Assembly (NCBI RefSeq): GCF_011050365.1
Contig: NZ_DRFV01000013.1
Coordinates: 1 to 64,000 of the forward strand
Source of the DNA: Pseudohongiella sp.
GTDB taxonomy: Bacteria; Pseudomonadota; Gammaproteobacteria; Pseudomonadales; Pseudohongiellaceae
Reading direction: 5' to 3'
Length of the DNA stretch: 64,000 nucleotides
Part shown: piece by piece, positions 30,726 to 40,630 of the stretch
Numbering within the stretch: position 1 is the stretch's first letter
Layout of the letters: the number at the start of each line of letters is the position of its first letter
Made by a program: the position numbers and the translations under genes
Notes under the pieces: model-generated
What the model was told of the DNA's origin: nothing
The model's input: only the letters and a program-made list of their open reading frames with translations
Database searches by the model: none

Positions 30726-32084
30726 TTAGTGATGACCTTTATGAGATTCGTCACCCTCGGCATCTCGTGCCTCCGAAGTTCTCTTGAGAAAGATTTGCTC
30801 GGCAACTGCAATCACGATCATTGCAACAACTGCAACCCCGATTACGAAGGGGTCTGTGTTCAGCTTAACCCAGACGAAACCACCAAGCGCGAGCAGATCA
30901 AGCAGAATCGCCACAACTGGCACCCAAGCCTTCGCATTTATATCCTCGCGTAAATAACGCAGCACGCCCCAATGGATGGCAATATCCATGATCAGGTAAA
31001 ACACAATACCCAGCGCAGCTATTCGGGACAGATCGAAAAATGCAGTTAAAACCAGTCCCAAAACCACGGTGTAGACCAGTGTGTGTTTCTGTATACTGCC
31101 GGGCATGCCAAAGTGGCGATGCGGAACAAGTTTCATTTCTGTCAACATCGCTAACATGCGCGACACCGCGAATATACTAGCCAGAATTCCCCCGGCAGTT
31201 GCCATCATAGCGATGGCTACCGTGAACCATACGCCATACTCACCCAACGCTGGCCGCGCGGCGGCGGCAAGCGAATAGTCTCGTGTCTCAATGATCTCGG
31301 CAAGCGAGAGGTTGCTCGCAACGGCAAACCCAACCAAGGTGTAGATCACCACACAGGCTGCAATGGAAATCACTATGGCGCGTCCGACGTTCCGTGTTGG
31401 GTCCTTAACCTCCGAGCCACTATTGGTAATCGTGGTGAAGCCTTTGAAAGCCAAAATACCCAGAGCGGTAGCGCCCAAAAAGTTTCCAACATCGCCTGTC
31501 TCTCTTGAGCTCGAGAAATCAACAGCGAGGCTGTCTGCTATCCATACCCCCACTAGCCCAAAAATCAGTATACCGCCGATCTTCAGGATGCCAATAAAAG
31601 AGGCGACACCCTGAATCCACCGATTCCCGGACAAGTTGACCAAAAAAGCTGCAACTATGAGAGACACACCTAACACGGGAACCATCATACCAGTGTCGTC
31701 ACCACCAAAGAGTTGCATGGTATAAGCGCCGAATGTGCGTGCCAGAAAACTTTGCGCAATCACCATTGAAAAGTACATTAACAAAGCATTGAACGCGGTA
31801 GGTAGTCGATTCCCGTATGCCTTGTGCAGGTACATGCCAATGCCACCGGCAGACGGATAGGCATTGGAGATCTTGATGTAAGAATACGAACTGAAGCTCA
31901 CGATTACCGCGGCAGCCAGAAAGGCCAACGGAAACAATACGCCCGTCATTTGTGCCATCTGCCCTGTCAACGCGAAGATACCTGCACCTATCATGACACC
32001 AGTGCCCAGCATCACGGTGCCGCCCAACGTTAAACTGTCTTTGGCGTAGCTTGATTTGCGATCATTTTTGTCGTCGGATTCCAT
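30726..32084 (-). CDS. APC-superfamily permease
   Basis: About 452 residues with 12 predicted membrane helices. The first helix carries the APC amino-acid transporter signature LGTGVMIGAGIFALTGQMAQ; a later conserved stretch is FKGFTTITNSGSEVKDPTRN, typical for the GFE.i..P.R motif region of APC permeases. ATG at 32084 with AGGAG ten bases upstream. It follows copD by 91 bases on the same strand. Substrate unknown; an amino acid or small peptide is likely. The link with copper resistance is positional only. Confidence 0.85.
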   Translation of the reverse strand: MESDDKNDRKSSYAKDSLTLGGTVMLGTGVMIGAGIFALTGQMAQMTGVLFPLAFLAAAVIVSFSSYSYIKISNAYPSAGGIGMYLHKAYGNRLPTAFNALLMYFSMVIAQSFLARTFGAYTMQLFGGDDTGMMVPVLGVSLIVAAFLVNLSGNRWIQGVASFIGILKIGGILIFGLVGVWIADSLAVDFSSSRETGDVGNFLGATALGILAFKGFTTITNSGSEVKDPTRNVGRAIVISIAACVVIYTLVGFAVASNLSLAEIIETRDYSLAAAARPALGEYGVWFTVAIAMMATAGGILASIFAVSRMLAMLTEMKLVPHRHFGMPGSIQKHTLVYTVVLGLVLTAFFDLSRIAALGIVFYLIMDIAIHWGVLRYLREDINAKAWVPVVAILLDLLALGGFVWVKLNTDPFVIGVAVVAMIVIAVAEQIFLKRTSEARDAEGDESHKGHH

Positions 32085-32175
32085 GGTCAACGTTCTCCTG
32101 TATTAGCGGATTAGCCTGTCGGTCTGGATTCGAGGTTTAATTGATGCCTCCTCCCCTTGCGCACGGTGGACGGCA

Positions 32176-33054
32176 TTAAGGTCCAACATTCGTAGTCAAA
32201 TGAACCGTCATGACCAGTATCCCCAGCGCCATTACCATTTCCAACCCAATAGAGCGAGCCAGACTTTGTCTGCCAGTGTCTACGTCCAGACGAGAGACAA
32301 GAAAAAATTTATTTAAAGCACCGAGAGTCAACAGAGCAACCACAGCAAGTAGTTTAATAAGCATGGCTTGACCATACGGGGTACTGAACAATTGGTCGAT
32401 TGAGGACAGTAGCTGAGTCAGCAAATACACGCCCGCAGTGAGCAACAGAGCCACGAAATAGATGGCAACCCGACCAAATTTTTCCATGACAGTCTTTAAC
32501 TTTGCACTCGAAACATCTGCGTTGCACAAAAGCCACAAGGGATACAAAGACCCTATCCACAGAAGAACGGCTGCAACGTGAATCACAATGCTCAGACGGG
32601 GAAGAATGCCAAGTTCGGCAATATGCCCCATCATAATAAACGAAAAAAACAGTGATGCCAGAGCGCCAAGGCCAAGCACAACGTACAGGAAGTAGAGCCG
32701 AGATCGTTCACGATATTGCCACAATAGCATCGCGGCAATCGCGATCGTAAAACCGGCGAGCCTTGTCCCTGTGGCATAGCCGAGTGGTGACTGGCCGATG
32801 ATCTCAGCCATTTGAAGATCAAACATGCCGCGCAACCCGTTTTGATTGATTGCGCCGAGCTGCGTTAGAAATGTCACCATTGTCGCCACAGCTCCAAGCA
32901 TTGCCCCAAGGATGATATAGCGACACAGTCGCCCGCTGATGTCGTCTCCGAAATCCCGGCTCAGATAGAGACTGAATGTACCACCAGAAACAGTGCTTGC
33001 GCCAACCAGGACAAGCAATTTACTGACCAAGGACCAGATATCCCAGGGGCTCAT
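32176..33054 (-). CDS. copD: CopD-family inner-membrane copper protein
   Basis: A 292-residue protein with eight predicted membrane helices, as in CopD/YebZ. Conserved histidines fall in GHIAELGILPRLSIVIHVAA and the terminal MTVHLTTNVGP. CopD works with CopC and is associated with copper uptake into the cytoplasm or delivery to enzymes. It begins one base after the copC stop region, so copC and copD are coupled. It closes the copABCD set, whose order matches the Pseudomonas operon. Confidence 0.88.
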   Translation of the reverse strand: MSPWDIWSLVSKLLVLVGASTVSGGTFSLYLSRDFGDDISGRLCRYIILGAMLGAVATMVTFLTQLGAINQNGLRGMFDLQMAEIIGQSPLGYATGTRLAGFTIAIAAMLLWQYRERSRLYFLYVVLGLGALASLFFSFIMMGHIAELGILPRLSIVIHVAAVLLWIGSLYPLWLLCNADVSSAKLKTVMEKFGRVAIYFVALLLTAGVYLLTQLLSSIDQLFSTPYGQAMLIKLLAVVALLTLGALNKFFLVSRLDVDTGRQSLARSIGLEMVMALGILVMTVHLTTNVGP

Positions 33055-33055
33055 A

Positions 33056-33511
33056 TCAGTGAGCGTGTCCGTGTTCGGAGTGCCCCATATCGGATGTGTC
33101 CTCGCTCTGCATATTTTGCATATGATTGCCGTGCGCAGACATCGCGTCCGACGTCAGGGTGAAATCAGAGCTACCGTCCATCGTGTGGCCGTCAGCCCCC
33201 ATAATTGTCCATTCCACCTCGTATTGTCCTTCTTGAAGCTTTGTCAGTGGCACAACAAATTGACGCTTCGTGTCGGCGGTGGGCTTAAATCCAATGCCCA
33301 CGGAGTGTTGTCCTGCGTGCATAAGTGCTAATCGCAGAAGACGAACGTCCGCAGTAAAGCTTAGCTCCAGTGCCGATAGTGGCTGATTGATCACGGCACC
33401 GTCAGCCGGAACAATAGTGGAGAGCTCTGTATGGGCCTGCAACACACCCGTTTGAAACAAAATCAAGCTCGATAGTAAAATTGTCAACCGGTTTACTTTT
33501 CTCATATTCAT
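33056..33511 (-). CDS. copC: CopC periplasmic copper-binding protein
   Basis: A 151-residue protein: signal peptide ending LQAHTELSTIVPADG, so the mature chain starts with the His that is the CopC Cu(II) ligand, then a beta-sandwich with WTIMGADGHTMDGSSDF (the C-terminal histidine ligand). A Met/His-rich tail MQSEDTSDMGHSEHGHAH is an additional likely copper-binding region beyond the usual CopC length. Start at 33511 or the ATG two codons later. Confidence 0.92.
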   Translation of the reverse strand: MNMRKVNRLTILLSSLILFQTGVLQAHTELSTIVPADGAVINQPLSALELSFTADVRLLRLALMHAGQHSVGIGFKPTADTKRQFVVPLTKLQEGQYEVEWTIMGADGHTMDGSSDFTLTSDAMSAHGNHMQNMQSEDTSDMGHSEHGHAH

Positions 33512-33531
33512 TTCCCGTTATGTATTGATTG

Positions 33532-34497
33532 TTAAAACCAGAACCGAACACCCGCCACCAGGCGAGTGTCACGCACCGGCGCTCCCTCTGCTCTTTGGTA
33601 GTCAGCAGTTTTACCATAACTCCCTGTCCACTCGAATCCGAAATAGGGCGCGAATTGTCGTGAAAACTCATACCGTAACCGCATTCCTAAAGCAGAAGCT
33701 GAAAGACCGCTTCCCACCCCATTCGATAAATCGTCATTACCATAAAACGTCAATTCGGCTCGTGACTGCAAAATTAACCGCTGCGTAAACAATAGTTCGT
33801 ATTCAGCCTCGAAGGTCAGCGCTGAGCGCCCACCTTCCGCAATGTATGCCGTTGCATCAAGTTCGAACCAGTATGGTGCGAGTCCTTGGATACCAAATGC
33901 CAGCCATTGGCGATCCTCACCCTCATCATTGTTATCGAAACGCACACCCAGTTGTGTGTCGAAATAGGCGTTCAGGGCACGCGCCCAAAGCAGGTCTGTC
34001 TCACTTTCCTTTAGTGTGCCCTCCTCGACTTCGCCTTCTAGTTTGACAACAGCTTTGTTGTACGCGGACCCATACCAGCCTTGAAGATCAAACACAGCGG
34101 TCTTGTTGTCTGGATCATATTCCAACCGGTCGCCCAACACTGACCAGAACTGATGCTCATCGGCCAGTTTCAGTTGCCGTGGACCTGGTCGGGCGTAGGG
34201 CCCCTCAGTTAGCGTATAACCATCGGAGTAGGCATGGGGGTCTCGCGCGTCCGCAGGTGCTTCCGCTCCTTGCATCTGCATCTGACCGTGGTTCATAACG
34301 CCATTATTAGGTGCAGGACTTTCCGTAGAAGCCGTTGCCACCTCTGATTCCGCATGCCCTGCATGGGCGTCTACCATCGGATTCAGGTTATGCCCGGCAT
34401 GTGGGTCATTCGGCTGCGCCCAAAGCGCAACTGGCATGATCAACAAACCAAAAACCATCAACACTCTACTAGAGCTGCAAATGTTAATTTTATACAT
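33532..34497 (-). CDS. copB: CopB outer-membrane copper resistance protein
   Basis: About 321 residues: signal peptide (VLMVFGLLIMPVALWAQ), a His/Met-containing linker (NDPHAGHNLNPMVDAHAGH, MNHGQMQMQGAE) and a C-terminal beta-barrel from about residue 95 (WSVLGDRLEYDPD onward) ending in GVRFWF, an outer-membrane type terminal phenylalanine. The ATG overlaps the copA stop (TGATG). CopB binds copper at the outer membrane and is required for full resistance in Pseudomonas. Confidence 0.93.
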   Translation of the reverse strand: MYKINICSSSRVLMVFGLLIMPVALWAQPNDPHAGHNLNPMVDAHAGHAESEVATASTESPAPNNGVMNHGQMQMQGAEAPADARDPHAYSDGYTLTEGPYARPGPRQLKLADEHQFWSVLGDRLEYDPDNKTAVFDLQGWYGSAYNKAVVKLEGEVEEGTLKESETDLLWARALNAYFDTQLGVRFDNNDEGEDRQWLAFGIQGLAPYWFELDATAYIAEGGRSALTFEAEYELLFTQRLILQSRAELTFYGNDDLSNGVGSGLSASALGMRLRYEFSRQFAPYFGFEWTGSYGKTADYQRAEGAPVRDTRLVAGVRFWF

Positions 34498-36287
34498 CAC
34501 GATACAACCACCTCCCGGAACATGCCTGCGTCCATGTGAAACAGTAAATGGCAGTGCCAGGCCCAGCGCCCAAGATCATGAGGGGTGGTGAGAAAGCTTA
34601 TGCGTTGTGCCGGCTGCACCGGAATCGTATGACGCCGCACAAGGAAGTCACCCTGGTCGTTCTCCAGGTCGCTCCACATCCCATGCAGGTGCATGGGATG
34701 GGTCATCATGGTGTCGTTTTGCAGAATCACCCGAATTCTCTCTCCATGTTTCATTGATATCGGGGTACTCTGGCCGAACTCTAGTCCATCAAAAGACCAA
34801 CTATACCGTTCCATGTTGCCCGTCAAATGCAACTCGATCTCCCGAGTCGGCAGTCTCTGATCAACTGGTCCGCCGATAGTCTTCAAATCGGCGAGGGTTA
34901 ACACACGTCGACCATTTTGTCGAAGACCAACGCCCGGGTCGTCTAAATTGGTACGGGGCGTGTGTACAAGCATATCTACAGATGGCCCGTATTCGGAACG
35001 CGCGTGGTTCACGCTGGTCGAGGGTATGGCTAAAGGATTGGAATGCAAGGCATGCTGACTGTGGTCCATCGCCATTTCACCGTGGTCCATGTCCATACCC
35101 ATGTCATTGTGGTTCATGCCGGCGTGATCCATCGAACCCATCATATCGCGCATTGCCAACCATTCTACGGCATCAAGCGCCGGTGTCGGTGCCGTAAGTC
35201 CATGCCGAACTGCGAGTGTGCCTCTGGCGTAGCCGGTACGCTCCATGCTTTGCGAAAAGATCGTATAGGCATCATTTTCGGGTTCTACCACCACATCATA
35301 GGTTTCCCCGGGCCCAAACCGAAACTCATCAACAGAAACTGGTTCGACATTCTGACCGTCGGCCTGGACTACGGTCATTTTCAAGCCAGGAATGCGAATA
35401 TCATAAAAGCTATTGCCAGCAGCATTGATAAATCGCAATCGAACTCGTTCGCCGGGTGAGAACAGGCCCGTCCAGTTGCCTGCTGGTGTTTGACCATTCA
35501 TAAGGTAGGTTAAGGTTGAGGCAGATAGATCGCCCAGATCAGTAGGGTTCATGCGCATCTGATTCCACATGCGACGCTTGTTGAGAGCACCCGCCAAGCC
35601 TAGCGTCGATACGTCGCGCATAAAACCAGGCACAGTAGGCTGATTGAAGTTGTAGACATCGCTTTGGACTTTCAGTTTGCTAAACACCCGCATTGGGTCT
35701 TCGTCAGTCCAATCGGACAACTGCACCACATAGTCTCGGTCTGCTCCTATAGTTTCGCCGTCACGAGGCTCTACAATCAAAGCACCGTACATTCCCGTAA
35801 TTTCCTGAAAACCGCTATGAGAGTGATACCAATATGTTCCGCTTTGTTGTAGCGTGAACCGGTACTCAAAGGTTTCTCCAGGCGCTATGCCGTCAAAACT
35901 TATGCCCGGCACTCCATCCATCTGGTAGGGTAAGATGATGCCGTGCCAATGAATGGAAGTCGCTACGGGCAGGTGATTGGTCACACGAATAGTGACTTCC
36001 TCACCTTCGCGCAGCCGCAATGTCGGCGCCGGTATAGAGCCGTTGATAGTCGTTGCCATACGGACTTCACCGGTAAAGTTCACCGGCGACTCAGCTATCA
36101 CAAGCTCAATTTGATTGCCGCTGAGCACGGGCGCCGTACCCGTGTGTGTCAACGTCGCGCCTGCCCGGCTGGCAGCCTGCAACACTGCGGGAAAGGCCGC
36201 CAGCACGCCACCAGCAGCCAAGCCCTGTACGAACCTTCGCCGGTTCACATTGATTGGGAATGGCAATGGTTGTTCAGACTTTTTCAT
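34497..36287 (-). CDS. copA: CopA multicopper oxidase, Tat-exported
   Basis: A 596-residue periplasmic multicopper oxidase. Tat signal VNRRRFVQGLAAGG near residues 14-27. The four copper motifs are present: SIHWHGIILP, WYHSHSGFQE, HPMHLHGMW and the type 1/3 end motif WHCHLLFHMDAGM. A Met/His-rich insert (MRDMMGSMDHAGMNHNDMGM and following) near residue 385 is typical of PcoA/CopA and binds extra copper. It oxidises Cu(I) to less toxic Cu(II). ATG 36287 has AGGAGC upstream. First gene of copABCD, divergent from copRS across a palindromic box. Confidence 0.96.
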   Translation of the reverse strand: MKKSEQPLPFPINVNRRRFVQGLAAGGVLAAFPAVLQAASRAGATLTHTGTAPVLSGNQIELVIAESPVNFTGEVRMATTINGSIPAPTLRLREGEEVTIRVTNHLPVATSIHWHGIILPYQMDGVPGISFDGIAPGETFEYRFTLQQSGTYWYHSHSGFQEITGMYGALIVEPRDGETIGADRDYVVQLSDWTDEDPMRVFSKLKVQSDVYNFNQPTVPGFMRDVSTLGLAGALNKRRMWNQMRMNPTDLGDLSASTLTYLMNGQTPAGNWTGLFSPGERVRLRFINAAGNSFYDIRIPGLKMTVVQADGQNVEPVSVDEFRFGPGETYDVVVEPENDAYTIFSQSMERTGYARGTLAVRHGLTAPTPALDAVEWLAMRDMMGSMDHAGMNHNDMGMDMDHGEMAMDHSQHALHSNPLAIPSTSVNHARSEYGPSVDMLVHTPRTNLDDPGVGLRQNGRRVLTLADLKTIGGPVDQRLPTREIELHLTGNMERYSWSFDGLEFGQSTPISMKHGERIRVILQNDTMMTHPMHLHGMWSDLENDQGDFLVRRHTIPVQPAQRISFLTTPHDLGRWAWHCHLLFHMDAGMFREVVVS

Positions 36288-36402
36288 AGGAGCAGCTCCT
36301 TTCGCCGATGCCTTTATCGTCAATACGTTTATAGTGCCGATACAATCCAGTTGAGAATTGACAAGGGTAGCGAAATCGACCTGTCCAGAGGATGACGTCT
36401 AC

Positions 36403-36418
36403 ATTACATTGTTGTAAT
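36403..36418. promoter_or_regulatory. CopR-box-like palindrome between copA and copR
   Basis: ATTACATTGTTGTAAT, with a further half-site GTGTAATC ten bases on. It lies in the 199-bp divergent region between copA and copR. Nearly identical to 27274-27289. Form and location agree with cop/cus boxes of CopR/CusR/PcoR-type regulators. Confidence 0.75.
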
Positions 36419-36486
36419 CGTCGTGTAATCTGACTGTCGGATGCAGTAATCTATAGTGGCAAGGCACCGATCAGGAGAGGCACGCT

Positions 36487-37179
36487 ATGCGATTGCTCGT
36501 AGTGGAAGACGAAACAAAGACTGGCAACTACATTCGCCAGGGCCTGTCTGAGGCTGGCTTTGTCGTTGAGCTAGTTCGCAACGGCCTGGACGGATACCAC
36601 TTGGCCATGACAGAGTCTTTTGACCTGATTATCCTCGATGTAATGCTCCCGGATGTAGACGGGTGGCGCATCATGCAATCTTACCGAGATGCTGGGCATC
36701 AGACCCCTGTGTTGTTCCTTACTGCTCGGGACTCTGTCGATGATCGCGTCAAAGGCCTGGAATTGGGCGCCGACGACTACCTTGTCAAACCCTTTGCATT
36801 TGCCGAGTTACTGGCCAGGATACGAACTTTACTCCGCCGACGATCCATGGCTTCACCAGCAGAGCAGATTCAGGTGGCAGACCTGACACTTGATCTGCTC
36901 AAACATCGCGTATCACGCGCAGGCAAGAGAATACTCCTGACCCAGAAGGAATTTTCGCTATTGGAACTCCTGGCGCGTCGCCCAGGTGAAGTGCTACCTC
37001 GCTCACTCATTGCCTCCCAAGTGTGGGACATGAATTTTGATTCAGACACTAATGTTATCGATGTAGCGATTCGCCGCCTGCGCGCCAAGATCGACGACAA
37101 TTTTCAGCCTAAATTGATTCATACCGTTCGTGGGATGGGATACAAAATGGACCTGGAATCCAACGATGAAACCTATTAG
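36487..37179 (+). CDS. copR: CopR/CusR-type response regulator
   Basis: A 230-residue OmpR-family regulator. Receiver domain (1-120) with the acidic pair VVEDE, phospho-acceptor aspartate in [14 protein letters not shown], and the lysine in [11 protein letters not shown]. The C-terminal winged helix (about 128-225) has [20 protein letters not shown] and [15 protein letters not shown], characteristic of the copper/heavy-metal subgroup CopR/CusR/CzcR. ATG 36487 follows AGGAGAGGCACGCT. It overlaps copS by 14 bases. Probably activates copABCD and, by the shared box, grx-mauE. Confidence 0.95.
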   Translation: MRLLVVEDETKTGNYIRQGLSEAGFVVELVRNGLDGYHLAMTESFDLIILDVMLPDVDGWRIMQSYRDAGHQTPVLFLTARDSVDDRVKGLELGADDYLVKPFAFAELLARIRTLLRRRSMASPAEQIQVADLTLDLLKHRVSRAGKRILLTQKEFSLLELLARRPGEVLPRSLIASQVWDMNFDSDTNVIDVAIRRLRAKIDDNFQPKLIHTVRGMGYKMDLESNDETY

Positions 37180-38569
37180 CCGATACCCACTCCCCCTTGC
37201 TGCGCGAGTCATGCTGTTCGTTGGCCTGACCATTGGTCTGAGTTTTATGCTGATTGGCACCCTGGTGCTGAATGCTGTGGAGCATCATTTCTCCGAGCAA
37301 GATGCTAGTGAACTTGTAGTAATGTCCAGCGCCGTGACGAATGCACTGGAAAATGCAGGAAATCAGCCCGATCGCCTGCGCGCCGCCCTATCCAATGCCA
37401 TCTCCGGTCATCACGGCGTGTATTTTCAAGTAAGAAATAGCAACGAAGAGATCCTGTACCAAACTGTCGGAGCAGAGTCGGGTTTGGCGCAAGCGGAACG
37501 TATCCTGACACCAACCGATGTGATACAACCTGGCAATTTACAAACCTGGCGCGAAGACACCAAGACGTACAGAGGGGTGCTCAGCCAGCTAGAAGTCTCT
37601 GGACAGAACTACACCATCATTAGCGCCATTGACATGAGCTTTCACCTACAGTTTCTGCAAGACTTTCGGCAAAGCTTATTGATTATCATGAGTCTGGCTG
37701 GCGTTATAACTTTATTGGCTGCAGGCTATGGTGTACATCAGGCCCATGCCCCACTACGTGGTCTGTCTGCAAAAATGGGCGACATCCAAGCAGACAAACT
37801 ACACGTGCGACTCGATCCATCCGCAATACCGTCGGAGCTGAAAGATCTGGTGACTTCTTTTAACCATATGATCGGTCGTTTGGAGGACAGTTTTACTCGT
37901 CTATCGCATTTTTCCGCTGACATTGCTCACGAGCTAAGAACCCCCCTTACCAATCTTATTACTCAGACCCAGGTTGGACTAGGCAAGGCCAGGACGCTCG
38001 AGAAATATCGCGAACTACTATACTCCAATCTAGAAGAGCAGGAGCGGCTAGCCAAAATGGTCAATGATATGCTTTGGCTTGCGAAAAGTGATCATGGCCT
38101 GCTCAAACCCGAGCAAGTACCCCTCAACCTGACCAATGAAGTTAATGAACTTTTTGATTTTTTCGAAGCACTGGCAGAAGAGAGAAATATCCGCCTGACG
38201 CTGGAGGGTTGCGCACCTATGACCATGGGTGACCGCGCCATGCTGAGACGAGCTATTTCCAACTTGTTGTCCAATGCCATCCGGTACACTCCACCGGGGA
38301 AAGAGGTGAAAGTGTTGGTCGACAACGCTTCTCACCACGAAGTGTCGCTTAGTGTACAGAATCCTGGCCCCATGATTCCCGCCGAATACTTGTCCCATTT
38401 GTTTGACCGCTTTTATCGAGTTGAACCCTCTCGTGTAAGACAGGGTGAAGGCGCAGGTCTGGGGCTGGCTATTGTCAGATCCATCGTTGAAGCACATGGT
38501 GGGCATGTGGAGGCTACTTCTGTCCGGGATAAGACGTCTTTTACATTCTTTTTACCGGTAAAATCCTAA
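37166..38569 (+). CDS. copS: CopS/CusS-type sensor histidine kinase
   Basis: About 467 residues from the ATG at 37166. Two membrane helices (about 12-33 and near 165-185) frame a periplasmic sensor domain; a HAMP domain follows ([20 protein letters not shown]), then the phospho-acceptor histidine in [20 protein letters not shown], the N box [18 protein letters not shown] and the G box [14 protein letters not shown]. This is the heavy-metal sensor kinase layout (CusS/CopS). It should sense periplasmic Cu or Ag and phosphorylate the CopR encoded just upstream. Confidence 0.95.
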   Translation: MKPISRYPLPLAARVMLFVGLTIGLSFMLIGTLVLNAVEHHFSEQDASELVVMSSAVTNALENAGNQPDRLRAALSNAISGHHGVYFQVRNSNEEILYQTVGAESGLAQAERILTPTDVIQPGNLQTWREDTKTYRGVLSQLEVSGQNYTIISAIDMSFHLQFLQDFRQSLLIIMSLAGVITLLAAGYGVHQAHAPLRGLSAKMGDIQADKLHVRLDPSAIPSELKDLVTSFNHMIGRLEDSFTRLSHFSADIAHELRTPLTNLITQTQVGLGKARTLEKYRELLYSNLEEQERLAKMVNDMLWLAKSDHGLLKPEQVPLNLTNEVNELFDFFEALAEERNIRLTLEGCAPMTMGDRAMLRRAISNLLSNAIRYTPPGKEVKVLVDNASHHEVSLSVQNPGPMIPAEYLSHLFDRFYRVEPSRVRQGEGAGLGLAIVRSIVEAHGGHVEATSVRDKTSFTFFLPVKS

Positions 38570-38740
38570 AATTGTTCCTGCCGTTAGGCGAGCACCATTT
38601 TTTTAACATCTCGCCGATACTATCCAGATCAATGCAATGAATATACTTCGCCGGTAAAGCTTGGTAAGCTATTAATTGGATCGGATATCGTTGCTTCACT
38701 AAACTCAGCCAGATGTGGCACTTTCTGTACCTTTGTCGTT

Positions 38741-39190
38741 ATGGTCATGCATAGAAAGACAAAATATCGCCAGTTACTCACATGGTTTTTTGTAGCCAGC
38801 CTGCTTCTGAATGTTCAGTCGACTTTCGCCTGCACGATGATGCCGGATATGCCTGATCTACCGCAGCCTGTGCACGAGTGCTGCCTTGCTATGCACAAAA
38901 ACAAGGTATCTGAAAAACCGGATACTCCCGCCTCGTCCAGTGATACTTGTTTTACACTGAAGGTATCATTACAGCTCAAGGCTTCGCCCGAGGCTGATGC
39001 GGACCCCGGCAACGACCATGCCCTGCTCAAGGACAAACCGGGAACACAAAATCTGGCGCCAGTCATGGCCTTACTGGTCCTCACTGTGCTGCAGACAGCG
39101 CAAACCGGCGGCTATGCTGTGCCGTCCAACGATCAGGACCACAGCACTCCCCTGCCCGTCTACCAGGCAACCCAGCGCTACCGTATTTAA
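38741..39190 (+). CDS. small exported Cys/Met-containing protein upstream of cusCBA
   Basis: A 149-residue protein (ATG 38741, or the ATG two codons on; no strong ribosome site). Signal peptide ending QSTFACTMMP, then a Met/Pro/Cys segment MMPDMPDLPQPVHECCLAMH and a DTCF cysteine. The second half is hydrophobic around APVMALLVLTVLQTAQ, then a polar end. The family is unknown to me. Position (first gene before cusC) and Cys/Met/His content suggest a periplasmic copper/silver-binding accessory, like the small proteins that open other cus/sil operons. Confidence 0.55.
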   Translation: MVMHRKTKYRQLLTWFFVASLLLNVQSTFACTMMPDMPDLPQPVHECCLAMHKNKVSEKPDTPASSSDTCFTLKVSLQLKASPEADADPGNDHALLKDKPGTQNLAPVMALLVLTVLQTAQTGGYAVPSNDQDHSTPLPVYQATQRYRI

Positions 39191-39273
39191 CAAAACTCCG
39201 TAGTTACAACTGCTTCAGAGCGGCAGCTCACTCCTGCCGTTCCTGGTTATTGTTCGATGACGGAGTTCTGCCC

Positions 39274-40599
39274 ATGCACCATACAAACACACAAATCGGT
39301 TCGTATTTTGTTTCCCGATTAACAGCCGCCCTGATTCCACTTGGGCTAGCAATCACGCTTGTTTCCCTGCCCGCAAGTGCGCAGCAGACCGAAGGGTTTA
39401 CCCCCGAAGGACTGATTCAGGAGATTCTCCAACTGAATCCCGGTCTGGCTGCTCAGCGACTTGAGACATTGGCCCGCGAGGAACAAATTGTCAGCGCCGG
39501 CGCACTTGACGACCCCCGGGTAAACTATGCCATTGCCCCGGCGAGCATCGGCGACAACATCCCCAGTGCGCTGGGAGATACCCTGGGCGTACGTCAGGTT
39601 ATTCAACTCAGTCAAAATTTCCCGTGGGCGGGCAAACGACAATTGCGCACGGAAGTCGCGCAAGCGCAAAGCACAGCCGCTCATCTGATGACCCAGGATC
39701 TGCAATTGCAACTGATCGCTGCCGGCCGGCGTCACTGGGCTAGCTGGTGGGATGTTCACCAGGCATTAACCATCAACCGTGAACAGCAACAGTTGCTTAC
39801 CGAACAGGAGAAAGTGATCGAAACCCAGTACGCCAGCGGCAGCGGCCTGCAACAGGATCTGCTTCAGGTGCAAACGGCCAGGATTCAGGCGGATCATCGC
39901 GACATAGTCCTTGAACAGCAGGCCAGGCGCGTCCGGGCCCGCATCAATGCCTTGCGCAATCGCCCGACAGCGGCTGAGCTCGCCGCCACCGAGGAGCAAC
40001 CGCAACCGCCAACGTTGCCAGCCGACACAGTGCTGCACAGCTGGCTGGAAGAAGCCAATCCCGCACTGCGGGGGGCCCGGGCTGAGGCCGATGCTGCGCG
40101 CGCAGACCGGGACCTGACCTATAAAAACGACTTCCCCGACGTACAGGTCAATGTGGGTTACAACGAACTGTGGAATGCCAGCGACCTGCGCCTGCAGGTG
40201 GGCGTATCAGTCAACATACCTCTGGATTTTGGCAAGCGCTCTGCACGCAAAGCCGCGTCAGACTACCAACTTAACAGTGCCCGAACCGACATCCAGTATC
40301 TTCACAATCAGCTGCTTAGCGAGCTTGAACAAGCACTATCACGCGCCGAGGAAGCCCAACACGCCATCGAGTTGTGCCGTGAGCAGTTGATACCTATCGC
40401 ACAGCAATCACTGACAGCGTCACAGTCTGACTATCAGGAGGGCATCGCGGATTTCTCCAATGTTATTCAGGCTGAGCAGGCACTGCTTGAGGCCCGACTA
40501 CTGTTATCCCGCTCCATGGCCGACCAGTACCAGGCCCATGCTGAAATAGATCGACTGGTGGGCGGGCGGCTTTGGCCCTTTGAGTTCTCTGGTCACTAA
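39274..40599 (+). CDS. cusC: CusC-type outer-membrane channel protein
   Basis: From the ATG at 39274 (CGGAGTTCTG upstream) the product has 441 residues: signal peptide ending LPASAQQ, then a TolC-superfamily barrel (LIQEILQLNPGLAAQRLETL; TQYASGSG-like segment ETQYASGSGLQQDLLQVQTA; SQSDYQEGIADFSNVIQAEQ). In layout it differs from the two CzcC proteins and fits the CusC/SilC partners of CusA pumps. It is followed by cusB at 31 bases and cusA. Confidence 0.9.
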   Translation: MHHTNTQIGSYFVSRLTAALIPLGLAITLVSLPASAQQTEGFTPEGLIQEILQLNPGLAAQRLETLAREEQIVSAGALDDPRVNYAIAPASIGDNIPSALGDTLGVRQVIQLSQNFPWAGKRQLRTEVAQAQSTAAHLMTQDLQLQLIAAGRRHWASWWDVHQALTINREQQQLLTEQEKVIETQYASGSGLQQDLLQVQTARIQADHRDIVLEQQARRVRARINALRNRPTAAELAATEEQPQPPTLPADTVLHSWLEEANPALRGARAEADAARADRDLTYKNDFPDVQVNVGYNELWNASDLRLQVGVSVNIPLDFGKRSARKAASDYQLNSARTDIQYLHNQLLSELEQALSRAEEAQHAIELCREQLIPIAQQSLTASQSDYQEGIADFSNVIQAEQALLEARLLLSRSMADQYQAHAEIDRLVGGRLWPFEFSGH

Positions 40600-40630
40600 A
40601 ACTGCGGCATCTGCTGAAGAGAGAAGAATC

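Noticed and set aside
38587-38615. GGCGAG...CTCGCC hairpin after copS
   Set aside because: Six-bp stem with the T-run inside a 17-base loop, the wrong layout for a rho-independent terminator.
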